Source of the DNA: an uncultured Oscillibacter sp.
Lineage (GTDB): Bacteria > Bacillota > Clostridia > Oscillospirales > Oscillospiraceae
Assembly: GCA_910587875.1 (NCBI GenBank)
Contig: CAJUOD010000018.1
Location: 1-32,847 of the forward strand
DNA length: 32,847 nt
Direction: 5' to 3'
The notes beneath the pieces are model-generated. The model saw only the letters and a list, made by a program, of their open reading frames with translations, ran no database searches and was not told where the DNA came from. Shown one piece after another: positions 31,544 to 32,847 of the stretch; position 1 is the stretch's first letter; each line of letters begins with the position of its first letter. The translations under genes and the position numbers were made by a program.

Positions 31544-32847
31544 CTGAACAATCAAGAAAAAAGCAGCCTGTCTCAAATGGCCGGCACCGCCCACACCATC
31601 CACGGAGCCATCAAGACTGGCAAGGCCATCTCCGCCGCCGCAAAGGGGGCCGCAGTAGGCGGGCCATACGGGGCCGCGGCCGGGCTGGTCCTGGGAGCGG
31701 GGCGGCACGCCGGGAAGTTCCTTGCGGTCGCCGCTGTGCTGCTCATGCTCCCGATGCTGTTCCTGCTCATGCTGCCATCCCTGATTTTCGGTGGCCTGAC
31801 CAGCAGCGGCAGCTCCAGCCAGCCCATCCTCAACGACAACACCGCCATTGTCCAGAACGTGAACGACATCGCCTTTGCGGTCAATGAGGTGCTGGGCGAA
31901 GGCATCACCGACACAGAGGCCCGGATCGCCCAGGACTTTGCAACGACGGGTGGCGACAACTACGAGATCGTCAACCCCTATGCCAGCGATATGACCAGCA
32001 ACACCAACTCCTTTATCGCCCAATACTGCGCTGCCAAGGGAGAGAGCTGGGACACCATCTCCCTGGCCGATATGCAGGCCATTTTGCGGCAGGGCAAGAG
32101 CAATCTGTACTCCTACACCCGCACCAGCGAGACCCGGACGGTGGAGGACGACGACCCGGACACCTCGGACGTGGTGGAGACCAAAACAGAGACCTGGTAC
32201 ATCTATACTCTCTCCTACAATGGGGAGGGCTATTTTGCGGACAACGTGTTTCATCTCACCGAGGATCAGAAATCGCTGGCCGGCGACTATGCCCAGAACC
32301 TCAGCCTGTTCCTGGGCGATGGGCTGTTTCAGTACACAGAGTACGGCGGCACCACGATTGCCTCTCTGGGAGACGTCCGCTTTACAGACGGGGCCACAGA
32401 GGTGGTCTACTTCAACCAGCTGGACGAACGCTGGGCCAACAAGCCCTACGGCACCGACAACATCGGCGGCTACGGCTGCGGCCCCACTTCCATGTCCATT
32501 GTGGTGTCCTCACTGACAAGCGACATTGTGGATCCGGTTGAGATGTCGGAGTGGGCCTATAAAAACGGCGGTTGGTGCAGCAAGAGCGGTTCCTACCATT
32601 CCCTGATTCCCAGCGCGGCCAAGGCGTGGGGCCTGACTGTGGAGGGCTGTACGGCCTCCGAGCCCCAGCGCATCCTGGACGCCCTGAGCAGCGGTAAGCT
32701 GGTGGTCGCCATTATGACTAAGGGGCACTTTACCACCGGCGGACATTTCATCGTCCTCCGCGGGGTACAGGACGGGAAAATCCTGGTGGCTGACCCCGCC
32801 AGCTATAAGCGGAGCGGGAAGCTGTGGGACCTGTCCATCATACTCAA
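31544..32847 (+). CDS. Membrane-anchored C39-like cysteine peptidase (partial)
   Basis: The frame is open to the right edge (434 codons seen). The N-terminal region is basic and Ala/Gly-rich (about 12-58), followed by a strong membrane helix (about 60-83, FLAVAAVLLMLPMLFLLMLP), then an extracellular region (about 90-285) and a C39-like peptidase domain (about 290-430): YFNQLDERWAN, Cys312 in GYGCGPTS, His401 in GGHFIVL and Asp417 in ADPAS. Such proteins in conjugative elements cut peptidoglycan so that the channel can cross the wall. GGAGG (31530-31534) is 9 bp before CTG at 31544, which fits best; the first ATG (31577) is 42 bp from it. The gene continues the transfer gene set after the cargo genes. 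Confidence 0.85.
   Translation, partial: MNNQEKSSLSQMAGTAHTIHGAIKTGKAISAAAKGAAVGGPYGAAAGLVLGAGRHAGKFLAVAAVLLMLPMLFLLMLPSLIFGGLTSSGSSSQPILNDNTAIVQNVNDIAFAVNEVLGEGITDTEARIAQDFATTGGDNYEIVNPYASDMTSNTNSFIAQYCAAKGESWDTISLADMQAILRQGKSNLYSYTRTSETRTVEDDDPDTSDVVETKTETWYIYTLSYNGEGYFADNVFHLTEDQKSLAGDYAQNLSLFLGDGLFQYTEYGGTTIASLGDVRFTDGATEVVYFNQLDERWANKPYGTDNIGGYGCGPTSMSIVVSSLTSDIVDPVEMSEWAYKNGGWCSKSGSYHSLIPSAAKAWGLTVEGCTASEPQRILDALSSGKLVVAIMTKGHFTTGGHFIVLRGVQDGKILVADPASYKRSGKLWDLSIIL

Noticed and set aside
31453..31887. Open frame of 144 codons starting in the zinc-ribbon region
   Set aside because: It is a shadow of the peptidase gene in a different frame, Arg/His/Gln-rich and without conserved features; the real frame begins at CTG 31544.
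1..32847. Relaxase, tRNA or rRNA genes, CRISPR arrays, insertion sequences
   Set aside because: None could be recognised on either strand. The Cna-B repeats and the repA iterons are not CRISPR-like (coding repeats, or palindromic units without spacers of regular length).

Overview
The window is about 33 kb of GC-rich DNA from a low-abundance-AT Firmicute, most likely a gut Clostridia/Oscillospiraceae-type bacterium. The grounds are strong AGGAGG ribosome binding sites, frequent TTG/GTG starts, Gram-positive surface genes (sortase, SLH, LPxTG, Cna-B domains), and a replication/transfer gene set of the kind found in Clostridia integrative and conjugative elements (ICEs). No relaxase, excision gene or complete integrase is visible, so this is an internal part of the element. 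I assign the taxon by inference, not from a marker gene.

Layout. (1) 1-358: the tail of a large serine recombinase whose homology stops abruptly, so it is broken. (2) 359-3098: a replication operon behind a hairpin-rich leader. It holds a RepA_N-type initiator with an array of palindromic iteron-like repeats inside its own coding sequence, a radical SAM protein, and a small HTH (sigma-like) protein, closed by a strong terminator. (3) 3111-4912: a separately promoted accessory trio (SEC-C motif protein, UPF0158 protein, Smr domain protein). (4) 4928-5148: a regulatory region with two 22-bp-spaced direct repeats, a TTGACA-17-TAAGAT promoter and an attenuator-like leader. (5) 5149-18352: the type IV secretion (conjugation) operon: VirB2/TrbC-like pilin, VirB6-like channel protein, a repeat-bearing exported protein, a PrgI-VirB4 fusion ATPase, three small uncharacterised proteins, VirD4/TraG coupling protein, an acidic protein with S1-like domains, and a membrane-anchored surface protein. 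(6) 18349-29880: a cell-surface module: class D-like sortase, an SLH protein with an NlpC/P60-like domain, and a 3083-residue adhesin with about 20 Cna-B/SpaA-type domains ending in LPKTGY. (7) 29898-31524: four small cargo genes (unknown 116-aa protein, HD-GYP domain protein, MmcQ/YjbR-like protein, zinc ribbon), three of them on the opposite strand. (8) 31544-end: a membrane-anchored C39-like cysteine peptidase, cut by the window edge, which looks like the wall-degrading component of the transfer apparatus.

How it fits together. RepA and its iterons would support plasmid-like replication of the excised circle. VirB4, VirB6, VirB2-like and VirD4 would build and feed the mating channel, and the NlpC/P60 and C39-like enzymes would open the wall locally. 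The sortase and giant isopeptide-domain adhesin could hold mating cells together or bind a host surface. The most unusual features are the iterons in repA, two leaders sharing the same attenuator architecture, three transfer genes that appear to start at near-cognate codons (ACG, ATC, CTG) directly after good Shine-Dalgarno sequences, non-canonical Walker residues in VirD4, and a giant adhesin whose sorting motif lacks the usual hydrophobic tail.
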